This document shows positions 44,938 to 54,224 of a stretch of DNA of 64,000 nucleotides, piece by piece (position 1 is the stretch's first letter; each line of letters starts with the position of its first letter). Location: NCBI GenBank assembly GCA_028280845.1, contig JANQKZ010000038.1, positions 1-64,000 on the forward strand, written 5' to 3'. Position numbers and translations under genes: made by a program. This DNA is from Opitutales bacterium (lineage in GTDB: Bacteria; Verrucomicrobiota; Verrucomicrobiia; Opitutales; JABSRG01). A model generated the notes under the pieces. The model made no database searches. It was not told the origin of the DNA and saw only the letters and a list, made by a program, of their open reading frames with translations.

Positions 44938-45702
44938 TTACATCACTTGGTAGCGTTGAATCGCTTCAGCCAAATCAACAGTTCCATCATACAGGGCGCG
45001 GCCGGTAATGACTCCTTTCAGCGCGGGGCACCGCCTGCCAAGGTCGGCCAGGGCTCCGATGTCGTCGAGCTTGGACACCCCGCCAGAAGCGATCAGGAAC
45101 GCATCCTCAGGCAGCACACCAGCCATGGCTTCCTGCGCTTCCAGGTTCGGACCGGTCATCATCCCATCAGTAGAGATATCCGTATAGATGATCGTCTTGA
45201 CCCCGAGGTCCGCCACCTCTTTTGCAAAGTCCAGGGCATCCACCTCGCTGGTTTCCACCCATCCGCGGGTAGCCACTTTTCCGTCACGTGCATCGATGCC
45301 GACCGCCACTCGATCCGGAAAAGCCTTGATTGCAGATTTCAAAAAACTACGATCTTCAAGGGCCTTGGTCCCCAGGATGACTCGACTGATCCCCCGCTCG
45401 AGGGGGGCTTCCACATCTGCCATTTTCCGAATGCCTCCGCCGATTTGGGTAAATAGGCCTAGGTCGGCCAAATCACTCAGTAAGTGTCCCGTTTGGGGTT
45501 TCCCCTTGAATGCGCCATCCAGATCGACAAGGTGCAGGCAATCGGATCCAGCCGCCTTCCAGTTTTTGGCAGGTTCGAGGGGGTCCTTAAAGTAGACCGT
45601 GGAATCTGATTCTTTTCCCTGGCGCAGGCGTACAGCCTGGCCTCCCTGAATATCGATGGCAGGGAAAATGATAAAGGCGGAGGAGGTGTCAGGTTCAGCC
45701 AT
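44938..45702 (-). CDS. hisA: Phosphoribosylformimino-AICAR-phosphate isomerase
   Basis: A 254-residue TIM-barrel isomerase, fourth step of histidine synthesis. The N-terminal catalytic Asp is in PAIDIQGGQAVRLRQG, with GGGIR near residue 85 and the second Asp in YTDISTDGMM near 172; these two Asp residues catalyse the Amadori rearrangement. IASGGVS is the phosphate-binding site near the C-terminus. No other his gene is in the window. A zinc-ribbon gene follows. Confidence 0.95.
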   Translation of the reverse strand: MAEPDTSSAFIIFPAIDIQGGQAVRLRQGKESDSTVYFKDPLEPAKNWKAAGSDCLHLVDLDGAFKGKPQTGHLLSDLADLGLFTQIGGGIRKMADVEAPLERGISRVILGTKALEDRSFLKSAIKAFPDRVAVGIDARDGKVATRGWVETSEVDALDFAKEVADLGVKTIIYTDISTDGMMTGPNLEAQEAMAGVLPEDAFLIASGGVSKLDDIGALADLGRRCPALKGVITGRALYDGTVDLAEAIQRYQVM

Positions 45703-45754
45703 TTTTTAACTTTGTGAGTTGCCAAGGTAAACGTTTGACCGGAGATGTTAGTCA

Positions 45755-46855
45755 ATGGCGAAAAAAGCAGCTAAGCAAAAAAACACACCCCCAAAGCCCT
45801 TCAAAGCCCCTGATTTCCTGGTGGATCTCTTGAATTCGAATTCGCCCACCGGGCATGAATACGAAGCCCAGGCGGTAATCGATTCTTACGTCAAACCGGT
45901 AGCGGCCGTTTATGAAAAGGATGTCATGGGGAACCGGATTGCAACCATCAACCCTAGTGGGGATCCGATTTTCATGATGGCGGGTCACATCGATGAAATC
46001 GGATTGATCGTCCGCTACATCGACGATCGGGGCTATATCTACTTCGATACCCTGGGAGGACATGACAAAAGCATGATCTCCGGCCGGCGGGTCAATATCC
46101 TCAGCAAAAAGGGCCTGGTCAAAGGGGTAACCGGTAAGCGGGCCATTCATCTCATGAATATGGAGGATCGCAAACGGGTCCCGGAGCTCCATGAAATGTG
46201 GATCGACATTGGGGCAAAAACCCAGGCTGAGGCATTGGAACGCATTTCCATTGGAGATCCTGTCGTATACGACCAGTCGTTTGAGTTAATCCACGGCACG
46301 GTTGGTGTGGCTCGCGCTTTTGATGATCGCGCCGGAGCCTATCTCGTTTGCGAGGTCCTGCGCCGCCTGGCCAAGGACCAAAAGCTGGAATCCCAGGTCG
46401 TCGCCGTCGCAACGACCCAGGAGGAGATCGGTGTCCGCGGGGCCACGCCTTCCGCGTTTAAAGTCGCCCCCCATATCGCGATTGCTGTCGACGTGGGACA
46501 CGCCACGGATCATCCGGATGCAGACCCGAGAAAATTTGGTTCCTTTAAACAAGGCGGTGGGCCAATTCTAGGACGAGGTCCCAACATCAACCCAGTCCTC
46601 TTCAACCGCCTCATCGAGGTAGCAGAAAGGGAAAAGATCCCCTATCAACTGGAAGCAGAGGCACGTAATACCGGCACCGATGCCCGCGCCATCCAGATGG
46701 TCCGCGAGGGGGTAGCTACGGGCGTGGTGTCTATTCCCTTGCGCTACATGCATACCCCGAGCGAGTTAGTCGATCTGGCGGATATAGAAAGCGGCGTACA
46801 GCTGCTGGTAGCCTTTGCCCGCTCGTTGAAGCGAGGCGATTACTTCCACTGGTAG
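45755..46855 (+). CDS. M42-family metal aminopeptidase
   Basis: A 366-residue dinuclear-metal peptidase of the M42 (glutamyl aminopeptidase/FrvX/TET) family. The first His ligand lies in MMAGHIDEIGLIV, the bridging Asp in ARAFDDRAGAYL, the catalytic Glu-Glu in ATTQEEIGVRG, and VDVGHATDHPD supplies another Asp. A short Lys-rich start precedes. These enzymes trim peptides in the cytoplasm as dodecamers. It is divergent from hisA. The gene ends before a convergent hairpin. Confidence 0.93.
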   Translation: MAKKAAKQKNTPPKPFKAPDFLVDLLNSNSPTGHEYEAQAVIDSYVKPVAAVYEKDVMGNRIATINPSGDPIFMMAGHIDEIGLIVRYIDDRGYIYFDTLGGHDKSMISGRRVNILSKKGLVKGVTGKRAIHLMNMEDRKRVPELHEMWIDIGAKTQAEALERISIGDPVVYDQSFELIHGTVGVARAFDDRAGAYLVCEVLRRLAKDQKLESQVVAVATTQEEIGVRGATPSAFKVAPHIAIAVDVGHATDHPDADPRKFGSFKQGGGPILGRGPNINPVLFNRLIEVAEREKIPYQLEAEARNTGTDARAIQMVREGVATGVVSIPLRYMHTPSELVDLADIESGVQLLVAFARSLKRGDYFHW

Positions 46856-46878
46856 CCCCAGCAGAGGCATGTAGCTGC

Positions 46879-46913
46879 ATCGGGTAGCGGTCGCGCTTCG
46901 GCTACAACCCGAT
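46879..46913. repeat. REP-like palindrome between convergent genes
   Basis: ATCGGG (46879-46884) pairs with CCCGAT (46908-46913), and TAGC (46885-46888) with GCTA (46901-46904), giving a strong hairpin with a GC-rich loop (GGTCGCGCTTCG) and a 3-base bulge. TGTAGC just upstream (46870-46875) can also pair with GCTACA (46901-46906). It can serve as a bidirectional terminator. Palindromes of this kind are often dispersed repeats; I could not look for other copies outside the window. Confidence 0.45.
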
Positions 46914-46929
46914 AAGGGCCCAACCAAGC

Positions 46930-47379
46930 CTAAGCATCCTCGCTTTCCGCCAGGGTTTTCAGAGATTCGAGACCCCGGGTCCACATATCGTCAAACATCG
47001 CCTTGAAGAAGGCATCCGTTTCGGTCGTGACCGTGAAGAGCGTTCCCTTATCGGTGACCTCGAAGTCATACGTCTCCACAGATCCCACCCATTTATCAGC
47101 CATTTCATTATCCGGGTCGTCGTTTTGTTCCTTGTCCACCAGGCCGATATGCCGGGCGACGATCTTGGAGGGGGCATCCACCACATCGAGAACTGCCTTC
47201 GTTCCACCCATATTGGGATCCCAGAAGAGCATGGTGGAGCCGGGTTCCCAGGATCCAACAAATTGGGATTCAGACGAAAAAGCGTTCGCCCACTGATTGT
47301 AGAGCCCAGGATCGGTGAAACAGGCCCAGACCCGCTCACGCGGAGCCGCAATTTCAATAGAGTAAGGAAGGATAGCCAT
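46930..47379 (-). CDS. SRPBCC-domain (AHSA1/START-like) protein
   Basis: A 149-residue single-domain protein of the SRPBCC superfamily, AHSA1-type. The helix-grip fold shows IEIAAPRERVWACFTDPGLY at the N-terminus and GSTMLFWDPN, then the C-terminal helix (DAFFKAMFDDMWTRGLESL). Such proteins bind hydrophobic ligands; this one has no defined role. It lies downstream of the broken methyltransferase gene on the same strand. Confidence 0.85.
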   Translation of the reverse strand: MAILPYSIEIAAPRERVWACFTDPGLYNQWANAFSSESQFVGSWEPGSTMLFWDPNMGGTKAVLDVVDAPSKIVARHIGLVDKEQNDDPDNEMADKWVGSVETYDFEVTDKGTLFTVTTETDAFFKAMFDDMWTRGLESLKTLAESEDA

Positions 47380-47450
47380 AAGTAATAAGAAGAATTACCC
47401 GATCTTCCTAATCTTAGCAGCGTGGGCTGTTAAGCTTTTTCTGACAAAAC

Positions 47451-47957
47451 CTACCGGTCCCGCCGGCGATCCCGCAGACTCACAAAGTCTTTGCTTTTAT
47501 CCTCAAAATCAGCCCCGCGGACCATTTCATATATTTCCATTTGGGGATCGGAGTAAACGGATGGAAGGGTGAGACGGATATAATTCACCAGGCTGTGGTT
47601 CATTCCCAGTTTACCTCTGATCGGAATATCACGAGGCACCGAAAAATAGGCCCTTCCGGATGCAGTCAAGCGGGAGTTAACGGATTGATATACCTTCAGC
47701 CGATTATTTCGGGAAAGCACATTGATTACGGATAAACAGGTGGTTGTATCAAACAGTCCTTCAGGTGATTTGGGATAATAATACGGATCATACCGTTCCC
47801 AGCCAAAATACTCGGCATCAAGCCCTCAACCGCAGCCATAATCCAGAATACGGCCCACGAGGAGTCGGCTATCGCTCAACCAGGAAGCAGCTTTACTGGG
47901 CCGACTCCGCTTAATGGCACCACCCAGGGCACGCTTCGAACGGTCAATCCGAGCCAT
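47451..47957 (-). pseudogene. Methyltransferase gene interrupted by an in-frame TGA
   Basis: A continuous reading frame of 169 codons except for a TGA at codon 44 (47826-47828). Before the stop: MARIDRSKRALGGAIK, then RILDYGCG at residues 36-43, the SAM-binding motif I. After it, in the same frame: GLDAEYFGWERYDPYYYP and then ASGRAYFSVPRDIPIRGKLG. The two halves together make a class I methyltransferase. A TGA where an Arg (CGA) would fit points to one base change, a true nonsense mutation or a sequencing error. The 3' part alone, from an ATG-like start, would lack the cofactor site. Confidence 0.75.
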
Positions 47958-48002
47958 GGAGGTAAAGAGGAATTAGACCGCCAGTCCAGGGCGAGGTCTT
48001 AT

Positions 48003-49340
48003 TCAGGCCGCGTCTTTATCGGTCCCGTCGCCTTCTCCAGACTTCGGTTTATCGCTCCCCTTCTTCGATCGCTTGATCTTGGGTTTTCCTTTTCCCTCGA
48101 CCACAGCTTTGGTGACCACGACCTCACGGACTTCGGGGTCTTCGGGCAAGTCATACATCACATCCAACATGATGTTTTCCATGATCGAGCGAAGCGCCCG
48201 TGCACCGGTTTTCAGCTCAAGAGCGCGTTGGGCGATAGCGGCCAGAGCGTCCCTGGAGAACTGCAGCTTCACCCCCTCCATTGCAATCAGCTTGGAATAC
48301 TGCTTGGTCAAAGCATTCCGCGTATTGGAAAGGATGTGCTCCAGATCCTGCTGGGTCAGCTCCTGCAAGACGGAGACCATGGGCAGACGACCAATGAACT
48401 CAGGAATCAAGCCATACCCGACGAGGTCTTCAGGCTGAACTTCTTTCATGAGCTGAGACTTTACCGTGCCGGGCTCGGTCTTACTCGTTTCTTCCCGAGT
48501 GGATTCAAAACCCAGCACCTTACGGCCGGTTCGATCCGAAATAATCTTATCCAGACCGACAAAGGCCCCACCGCAAATGAAGAGGATGTTTGAGGTGTCG
48601 ACCTGGATATATTCCTGGTTGGGATGCTTGCGACCGCCTTGCGGAGGCACATTGCATACGGTCCCCTCGAGGATTTTCAGAAGTGCCTGCTGCACGCCCT
48701 CCCCGGATACATCCCGGGTAATCGAGACGTTGTCCGTCTTGCGGCCAATCTTATCAATTTCGTCGACATAGATGATCCCGCACTCCGCCCGTTTCACATC
48801 GTAATTCGCAGATTGCAGGAGCCGCAGAACAATGTTTTCCACATCCTCCCCCACATAACCGGCCTCGGTCAGGGTGGTTGCGTCGGCAATCGCAAACGGC
48901 ACATCGAGCATTTTAGCCAGCGTTCGGGCGAGCAGGGTTTTGCCACTGCCAGTGGGCCCGATCAACAGGATATTGCTTTTTTCGATCTCGACTCCGTCAA
49001 ATTCGCCACCAACCGCATCGGTATTCCCTTCGACCTTGTCGCGTTCCACTTGCAGACGCTTATAGTGGTTGTAAACTGCGACCGATAATACCTTTTTGGC
49101 ATGATCTTGACCGATGATGTGGTCGTCCAACCGGGCCTTGATTTCCAAGGGCTTCAGCAGATTGAAGGTTTCCGGTTGATCCGGTACAGGACCTTTCAGC
49201 TCACGGTCGATGATCGTCTTACACACCGTGACACAGGAGTCGCAGATATGCACTCCGGCGGGCCCGGCTATCATCTTCCTTACCTCATTCTGCGATTTAC
49301 CGCAGAAGGAGCAGAAGGTCATTTTAGTGGATTTTGCCAT
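48003..49340 (-). CDS. clpX: Clp protease ATP-binding subunit ClpX
   Basis: A 445-residue AAA+ unfoldase that delivers tagged proteins to ClpP. The N-terminal zinc-binding domain has CSFCGKSQ and CDSCVTVC. Walker A is [11 protein letters not shown], Walker [11 protein letters not shown], followed by arginine-finger and sensor regions, and [17 protein letters not shown] near the C-terminus. The IGF-type loop (FIGRLP region) is present. The C-terminal Lys/Gly/Asp-rich tail is longer than in E. coli. It lies 21 bases after clpP. Confidence 0.97.
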   Translation of the reverse strand: MAKSTKMTFCSFCGKSQNEVRKMIAGPAGVHICDSCVTVCKTIIDRELKGPVPDQPETFNLLKPLEIKARLDDHIIGQDHAKKVLSVAVYNHYKRLQVERDKVEGNTDAVGGEFDGVEIEKSNILLIGPTGSGKTLLARTLAKMLDVPFAIADATTLTEAGYVGEDVENIVLRLLQSANYDVKRAECGIIYVDEIDKIGRKTDNVSITRDVSGEGVQQALLKILEGTVCNVPPQGGRKHPNQEYIQVDTSNILFICGGAFVGLDKIISDRTGRKVLGFESTREETSKTEPGTVKSQLMKEVQPEDLVGYGLIPEFIGRLPMVSVLQELTQQDLEHILSNTRNALTKQYSKLIAMEGVKLQFSRDALAAIAQRALELKTGARALRSIMENIMLDVMYDLPEDPEVREVVVTKAVVEGKGKPKIKRSKKGSDKPKSGEGDGTDKDAA

Positions 49341-49361
49341 GAAAGAACGGGAAGCGTAGGA

Positions 49362-49973
49362 CTACTTATCGGTAGGTGCACTACTTTTTTTACGGAATAC
49401 TTCGTCCACCAGACCGTATTCTTTCGCTTCTTCGGCCGTCATATAAAAATCGCGGTCACTGTCGTCACGGATTTGATCCACATTTTTACCGCTGTGTTCG
49501 GACAGGACCTGGTTGATTGTTTCACGCCAGCGTAGGATTTCCTTGGCCGCGATAGAAATATCGGAGGTCTGGCCTCCGGCCCCACCGCTCGGCTGGTGAA
49601 TCATAACCCGGCTATTTGGCAAAGCATACCGCTTGCCAGGCGTGCCTGCGGCGAGGAGGACCGTGCCCATGCTGGCGGCCAGCCCGATGCAGTAGGTTAC
49701 GACATCACAGCTCAGCATCTGCATCGTGTCATAGATGGCCATGCCATCGGTGACGCTACCGCCCGGGGAATTGATATACAGGTTGATATCCTTCTTCGGA
49801 TCTTCCATTTGCAGGAAGAGCAACTGGGCGATGACGGAATTGGCTACGAAATCGTCGATCGGAGTGCCGATGAACACGATGCGATCTTTGAGCAACCGGC
49901 TGTAGATGTCCCAGGCACGTTCCTGGCGGCCATCCCGTTCGTAGACATAAGGTAAAGGTAAATAACTAGCCAC
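49362..49973 (-). CDS. clpP: ATP-dependent Clp protease proteolytic subunit
   Basis: A 203-residue serine protease, forming the double-heptamer barrel. The triad is Ser101 (GLAASMGTV), His126 (MIHQPSGG) and Asp175 (DSDRDFYM), all present. It degrades proteins with ClpX. It sits between tig and clpX, the common order. Upstream is a 103-base gap. Confidence 0.97.
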   Translation of the reverse strand: MASYLPLPYVYERDGRQERAWDIYSRLLKDRIVFIGTPIDDFVANSVIAQLLFLQMEDPKKDINLYINSPGGSVTDGMAIYDTMQMLSCDVVTYCIGLAASMGTVLLAAGTPGKRYALPNSRVMIHQPSGGAGGQTSDISIAAKEILRWRETINQVLSEHSGKNVDQIRDDSDRDFYMTAEEAKEYGLVDEVFRKKSSAPTDK

Positions 49974-50076
49974 GGAAAATTGGATTTACTTGGTTAAGAT
50001 GCATTCAGGGGGTTGATATAGTCCAAACAAAAGGAAACGGAAGTTTCGAGAGGTTTCCAGTGGGAACGGTAAAAAG

Positions 50077-51411
50077 TTATTCAGCCGCCCCTTCTACCTC
50101 CGGAGTCACTTCAACAATTTCTCCTTCTTTGATCAGGAAATCGACGGTTTTGTTCATTAATGCCGTTTCCCGCAGCGCATTGATGCGCTGGCGATCCTTT
50201 TGAAGCTCTTTGACCAACTTATCCGGCTGGGTGCGGGTCATCATCGCTTCTTGCATGATCAGGGCTGAGAGGTCCTCATTTTCAACCGTGATTTCTTCCT
50301 TCTCGGCGATTTTCAGGATCAGGATGCGCAACTTCAGGCGATCCGCCGCGGCCCGGGAAGCCCCTTCAAAGAGTTCCTCACGGCGTTGTTCAAACTCTTC
50401 CATGGGGACTCCCTGCTGGGCAGAGCGTTGGAGAAAGTCTTGCAGGATACCCTGGGTGGTCTCCTCCAGGGCACTTTCAGGCAGAGGGAAATCAGTCCGG
50501 TCCAGGAGTGCTTTATTCAGCTGTTCCCGCTTGGCACTCCCACTGGCCTGCTGCTTTTGGCCCTCCAGATTCGCCTTGGTCTGTTCCTTCAGTTGGTCGA
50601 GTGACTCCACCTGCAGCCCTTTCAGAAATGCTTCATCCATTTCGGGAAGGACTTTTTCCCGCACTTCTTCAACCACCAGCTCGTAGGTCCCGGTTTTCCC
50701 CCGAAGCTCTTCAATGTGGAAATCATCTCCAAAATTCATCGTAACTTCCTTCGTGTCGCCCGCCTTCATTCCCACCACACCATCGATGACCGCGCGGACA
50801 CCCGGAGCGTCCGCACTGCCGGCCTCTTCCCAGGTTGAAGCTTGCGTGCCATACATGGAGGCATCTGGAGCAAGCTCGCTGATAAGGGCATCCCCCACTT
50901 TTCCGGTATATCCACATCGCACGAAATCCCCGGCCTCGGCGGCTTTTTCCACCACGTTGTACTCGGCGCGCTGTCCGCGGAGCTCTTCCAGGGCCTTGTC
51001 GATTTCCTCTTCGGATACCGCCGTTGGTGGAACTTCCATCCGAATCCCCTTATATTCGGGGAGCGTCACTTCCGGTAGGACGTCTACGGTGAACTTCACT
51101 TCACCGGGCGCCCCCGTCTTGAAATCCCCCCCTTCAAAATTCACCACCGAGTATACTTCCAGGTCACTCTCCTTCATGGCAGCTTCATAGGCTTCATTGG
51201 TGAGCTTCCGGTTCAGTTCCTGGGCGATATCCTTCGCGTATTTCTGCTTCACGATCGCAGCGGGGGCCTTGCCGGGGCGAAACCCGGGAAGCCGAGCCTG
51301 CTTGGCAAACTCCATGATCAGGGACGCTTCTTCGCGTGCAATTTGATCTGCTTCCACCTGAATGGTGAGCAGATGGCGAGTGGGATTAACGGTTTCGACG
51401 TTTACTTTCAC
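50077..51411 (-). CDS. tig: Trigger factor
   Basis: A 444-residue ribosome-associated chaperone. The ribosome-binding segment is in the N-terminal domain (ARLPGFRPGKAPAAIV, matching the GFRxGxxP signature). The central FKBP-like domain follows (about 150-245), then a long helical C-terminal domain. It binds nascent chains at the exit tunnel. First gene of tig-clpP-clpX. The C-terminus ends Glu-Val-Glu-rich. Confidence 0.94.
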   Translation of the reverse strand: MKVNVETVNPTRHLLTIQVEADQIAREEASLIMEFAKQARLPGFRPGKAPAAIVKQKYAKDIAQELNRKLTNEAYEAAMKESDLEVYSVVNFEGGDFKTGAPGEVKFTVDVLPEVTLPEYKGIRMEVPPTAVSEEEIDKALEELRGQRAEYNVVEKAAEAGDFVRCGYTGKVGDALISELAPDASMYGTQASTWEEAGSADAPGVRAVIDGVVGMKAGDTKEVTMNFGDDFHIEELRGKTGTYELVVEEVREKVLPEMDEAFLKGLQVESLDQLKEQTKANLEGQKQQASGSAKREQLNKALLDRTDFPLPESALEETTQGILQDFLQRSAQQGVPMEEFEQRREELFEGASRAAADRLKLRILILKIAEKEEITVENEDLSALIMQEAMMTRTQPDKLVKELQKDRQRINALRETALMNKTVDFLIKEGEIVEVTPEVEGAAE

Positions 51412-51586
51412 GACTTACAAATAACTATGGCGCCGGACTGGCAGCCAGTTTCCTTGAGAAAAACGGATAACAAAAACCAAAGGCAGGCCCTCGGTCAACG
51501 CTCATTTGCCGGTTCCAGGAGGCTTTCAAGCCCATGGCTTTATTCTGGATTATCCGGTAAACCCTGGCAAACTGGTATGATTTCCT

Positions 51587-52558
51587 ATGCCGCTGAGCTC
51601 GAAAAACTTAGCCCTGTTTTATCACCACCTTTCCCGATCCCTGGAAACCGGATTGTCTCTGCCTGCCGCGATTGAGGGAGCTCCTGGCCTCTCCAAAGAG
51701 CAATCCACCGATCTCTCCCGGCGCTTCTATTCGGGTGAAGAACCGGGGCGCGTCATCCGGGATTCCACTGCCCTCTTCCCCGCCTATGATCGTGAACTGC
51801 TGGAAGCCGGCACACGAACCGCACGGGTCCCCGAGCTGCTCACCACCATGGCGGAATATCACGATCTTCGGGTAAAAACCAGCAACATGGTAGTCGGCAT
51901 CCTCATCTACCCCATGATCCTACTCCACATGGCTGCCCTCGTCATGCCCGCCCTCTCCAATATCAGTCTGACCGAAGGTGGATACCAGGGAACGCTGGTT
52001 ACTTATTTTGAAGAGGTCTTCGCCCTGATCGGCTGGATCTGGGCCGGCCTCGGCTTGTTCTGGGTGTTCTTCAGCCTGGAAGCCCCCATTCTGCGCCCTA
52101 TCAAATCCCTGATTCCCGGGGTCGGCCGCTTTATGAAGTATAACGCGCTGTCCCGGCTTTCCTTTGCCTTAAGCGCATTTATGGATGCCGGCATCAATAT
52201 GGCTACCTCCTGGGGACGGGCCGGAGCCCTCACCCAGGACCCCAAGTTAATTCAGGCATCCAACCACATCGCGCAAAGCATAGAAGCCGGGGAATTACCC
52301 AGCGAAGAAATGCAGCAGTTTTCCGTGTTCCCCAAGGAGTTCTCAGCCGTTTACAAAACAGGGGAAAACACCGGTAGCTTGGTGGAAGCCCTCGAGCGAC
52401 AGGCAGTTCGCTATGCCGAGACCGCCCGGAATGCCCTGAAAATTCTTGGAGTCATCCTTCCGGTCGGCATCATGGTGTTGGTTGCCTCCCTAATCGGTTA
52501 TCAGGTGATCTCATTTTACGCCGGGTATTTCAACCAGCTGCAATCGATCGGCGGTTAA
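51587..52558 (+). CDS. GspF/PilC-like type II secretion membrane protein
   Basis: A 323-residue protein with two T2SSF-type helical domains, each followed by a membrane segment (GILIYPMILLHMAALVMPAL near residue 105-124; GIMVLVASLIGYQVISFYAG near the C-terminus), and a third helix near 150. Canonical GspF/PilC proteins are about 400 residues with an N-terminal extension, which is missing here. It stands alone, with no secretin, ATPase or pilin gene in the window, so its partners are elsewhere or it serves another role. Confidence 0.8.
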   Translation: MPLSSKNLALFYHHLSRSLETGLSLPAAIEGAPGLSKEQSTDLSRRFYSGEEPGRVIRDSTALFPAYDRELLEAGTRTARVPELLTTMAEYHDLRVKTSNMVVGILIYPMILLHMAALVMPALSNISLTEGGYQGTLVTYFEEVFALIGWIWAGLGLFWVFFSLEAPILRPIKSLIPGVGRFMKYNALSRLSFALSAFMDAGINMATSWGRAGALTQDPKLIQASNHIAQSIEAGELPSEEMQQFSVFPKEFSAVYKTGENTGSLVEALERQAVRYAETARNALKILGVILPVGIMVLVASLIGYQVISFYAGYFNQLQSIGG

Positions 52559-52569
52559 AACAAATCGCG

Positions 52570-53184
52570 TTAACGCTCGGGCACCGGGTATGACAGGGCA
52601 CCGGCCACCCACGAGTATTCGCCTTCCAGGATGGCGATCGCCTTGGGGACGGAATACACCTCGGTCTGGTTAAGCTTAAGCTCCCATCCTCCAGCTCCTT
52701 CTACTCGATCTCCCAAGGTAAAGGAGAGTTTTTCCAACTCTGCCTTCGCCTGGTCCATTGCAGTTCCTGGCAGAGTTCGGAGAATAATCCGGTCGGCAGC
52801 CATCAGCCGATAGCCTTCCGATTGGATGCCGGCGTCCACATTTGCCGGATCGACTCGAAGCTGCTCAACCACCCGCACCCAGGGCAGGGCCTCTTCCACC
52901 TGCAAGATCCAGATGAACTCGAACCGCCCCGAGGCATCTGGCTGGGATCGATGCCAGGAAAACAATTGGCTCTGGCGCAAATACTCGGGGGAGCCCTCCG
53001 GCAGATTCCGGATACCGGAAGATTCAATGAGGGATTGTATGATTCCCTTAATGGCACCGGGCGAGTCTCTTGCTTCGCCCGAATCCGAGTCGCCTCGCCT
53101 GACCATCAACAATATGGCCACCCCGATGACAACCCCTATCAAATATACTAAAACTTTCTCTTTCCTGCTCAACCCCTTTCTCAT
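52570..53184 (-). CDS. Unrecognised membrane-anchored protein
   Basis: A 204-residue protein I do not recognise. One N-terminal helix (VLVYLIGVVIGVAILLMV) is followed by a periplasmic-type domain of about 170 residues. Predicted mixed alpha/beta, with WHRSQPDASGRFEF and LPWVRVVEQLR among the notable segments. Its start overlaps the stop of the preceding membrane gene by four bases, and both follow aroK. Confidence 0.7.
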   Translation of the reverse strand: MRKGLSRKEKVLVYLIGVVIGVAILLMVRRGDSDSGEARDSPGAIKGIIQSLIESSGIRNLPEGSPEYLRQSQLFSWHRSQPDASGRFEFIWILQVEEALPWVRVVEQLRVDPANVDAGIQSEGYRLMAADRIILRTLPGTAMDQAKAELEKLSFTLGDRVEGAGGWELKLNQTEVYSVPKAIAILEGEYSWVAGALSYPVPER

Positions 53185-53597
53185 GCGGATGGCTCCTCCG
53201 TTTTCATCTGCTTACGCCCATGGATAAAACACGCCACCAGAGCCAGGCCCGGCCCCCAGACCATGCCCAGGAAAAACAAGCCGTTCGCGATCCCCTTGCT
53301 GGCCAGAAACGACCATTCCAGATCAGGCCGTATCCACCGACCTACAGTTAAATATATGATCAATCCCAGGCAGGCGCCGGTTAGCAGGATAGATGCATGA
53401 TATTGCACAAATTTGAACCCAAAGTAAACTCCATCCCCCAGAAAAGTATCAGGGAGTGGAATGCCTTTCTGGCTCCCGCGTAAACTCCGCTTCAACAACT
53501 TCCGCAGAGCCCAGGACACAAGAATACTCACGCCGAAAATAAACACCAGGGCTATGATACCTGACAGCACAAAGCGAAACATATAGCTTACTTCCAT
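53181..53597 (-). CDS. Unrecognised three-helix membrane protein
   Basis: A 138-residue membrane protein with helices at about 8-32, 68-90 and 104-128 (SGIIALVFIFGVSILVSW, ILLTGACLGLIIYLT, GLFFLGMVWGPGLALVA). I know no family for it. It overlaps aroK upstream by ten bases and the next gene by four, so all three are translationally coupled. Nothing else hints at its role. Confidence 0.7.
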   Translation of the reverse strand: MEVSYMFRFVLSGIIALVFIFGVSILVSWALRKLLKRSLRGSQKGIPLPDTFLGDGVYFGFKFVQYHASILLTGACLGLIIYLTVGRWIRPDLEWSFLASKGIANGLFFLGMVWGPGLALVACFIHGRKQMKTEEPSA

Positions 53598-54145
53598 TCA
53601 GGGTTCCAGTTGCGAAGTCCTTCCGTGTAGACCCGCTTTACATGTTGAACGATATCCGCCAGGGGTCGCATATCGGTGGTAATTAACGTGCCTGCATTTC
53701 GGTAAACATTTTCGCGGGATTCCATGAGTTGCCGGATTCTTCTTTCCGGATTCTCTCCCTGCAGCAAGGGTCGGTTTGAATTGCTGGCCGTTCGTTTAAG
53801 CACCGTTTCAGGACTGGCATAGAGACAGATGACAATGCCTTTTTGGCGCAACAGGTCTAACATCCCCGGTTGGACAACAAGCCCCCCCCCGCAGGATACA
53901 ACGCAGCCCGCATCAGGATGTCCACTCTCGATGAAGCGCCGCTCCATTTCCCGAAAGGCGGCTTCTCCTGAATCTTTGAAAATAGCCGGAATGCTGCGTC
54001 CCTGACCGGCTTCAATCTCATGGTCACTGTCCAGAAAGGTGTAACTGAGCAAATCAGCCACGCGCCGCCCCACCACACTTTTACCGGTCCCCATGAAGCC
54101 AACCAGGTAAAGATTCGGAGTCTTGGTTGCAGTTTGTTTATTCAC
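53588..54145 (-). CDS. aroK: Shikimate kinase
   Basis: A 185-residue P-loop kinase that phosphorylates shikimate in the aromatic amino acid pathway. Walker A is GFMGTGKS at residues 16-23. The shikimate-binding Asp is in FLDSDHEIEAGQGRSI, and CGGGLV near residue 80 lies at the substrate site. RPLLQ in the LID is present. It is the first gene of a three-gene overlapping operon and divergent from the polyprenyl synthase gene. Confidence 0.95.
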   Translation of the reverse strand: MNKQTATKTPNLYLVGFMGTGKSVVGRRVADLLSYTFLDSDHEIEAGQGRSIPAIFKDSGEAAFREMERRFIESGHPDAGCVVSCGGGLVVQPGMLDLLRQKGIVICLYASPETVLKRTASNSNRPLLQGENPERRIRQLMESRENVYRNAGTLITTDMRPLADIVQHVKRVYTEGLRNWNPEWK

Positions 54146-54224
54146 GGTTCAGTTGATGCTGTGGCTTGAAATGTGCCCGAAATCACCCAATGGTTGACCG
54201 TATTCGTTCGATCTCAAGGAATTT

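Noticed and set aside
47826-47828. TGA in the methyltransferase read as selenocysteine
   Set aside because: No strong stem-loop follows within about 40 bases, and selenocysteine is not expected at this motif I position. A nonsense change or error is simpler.
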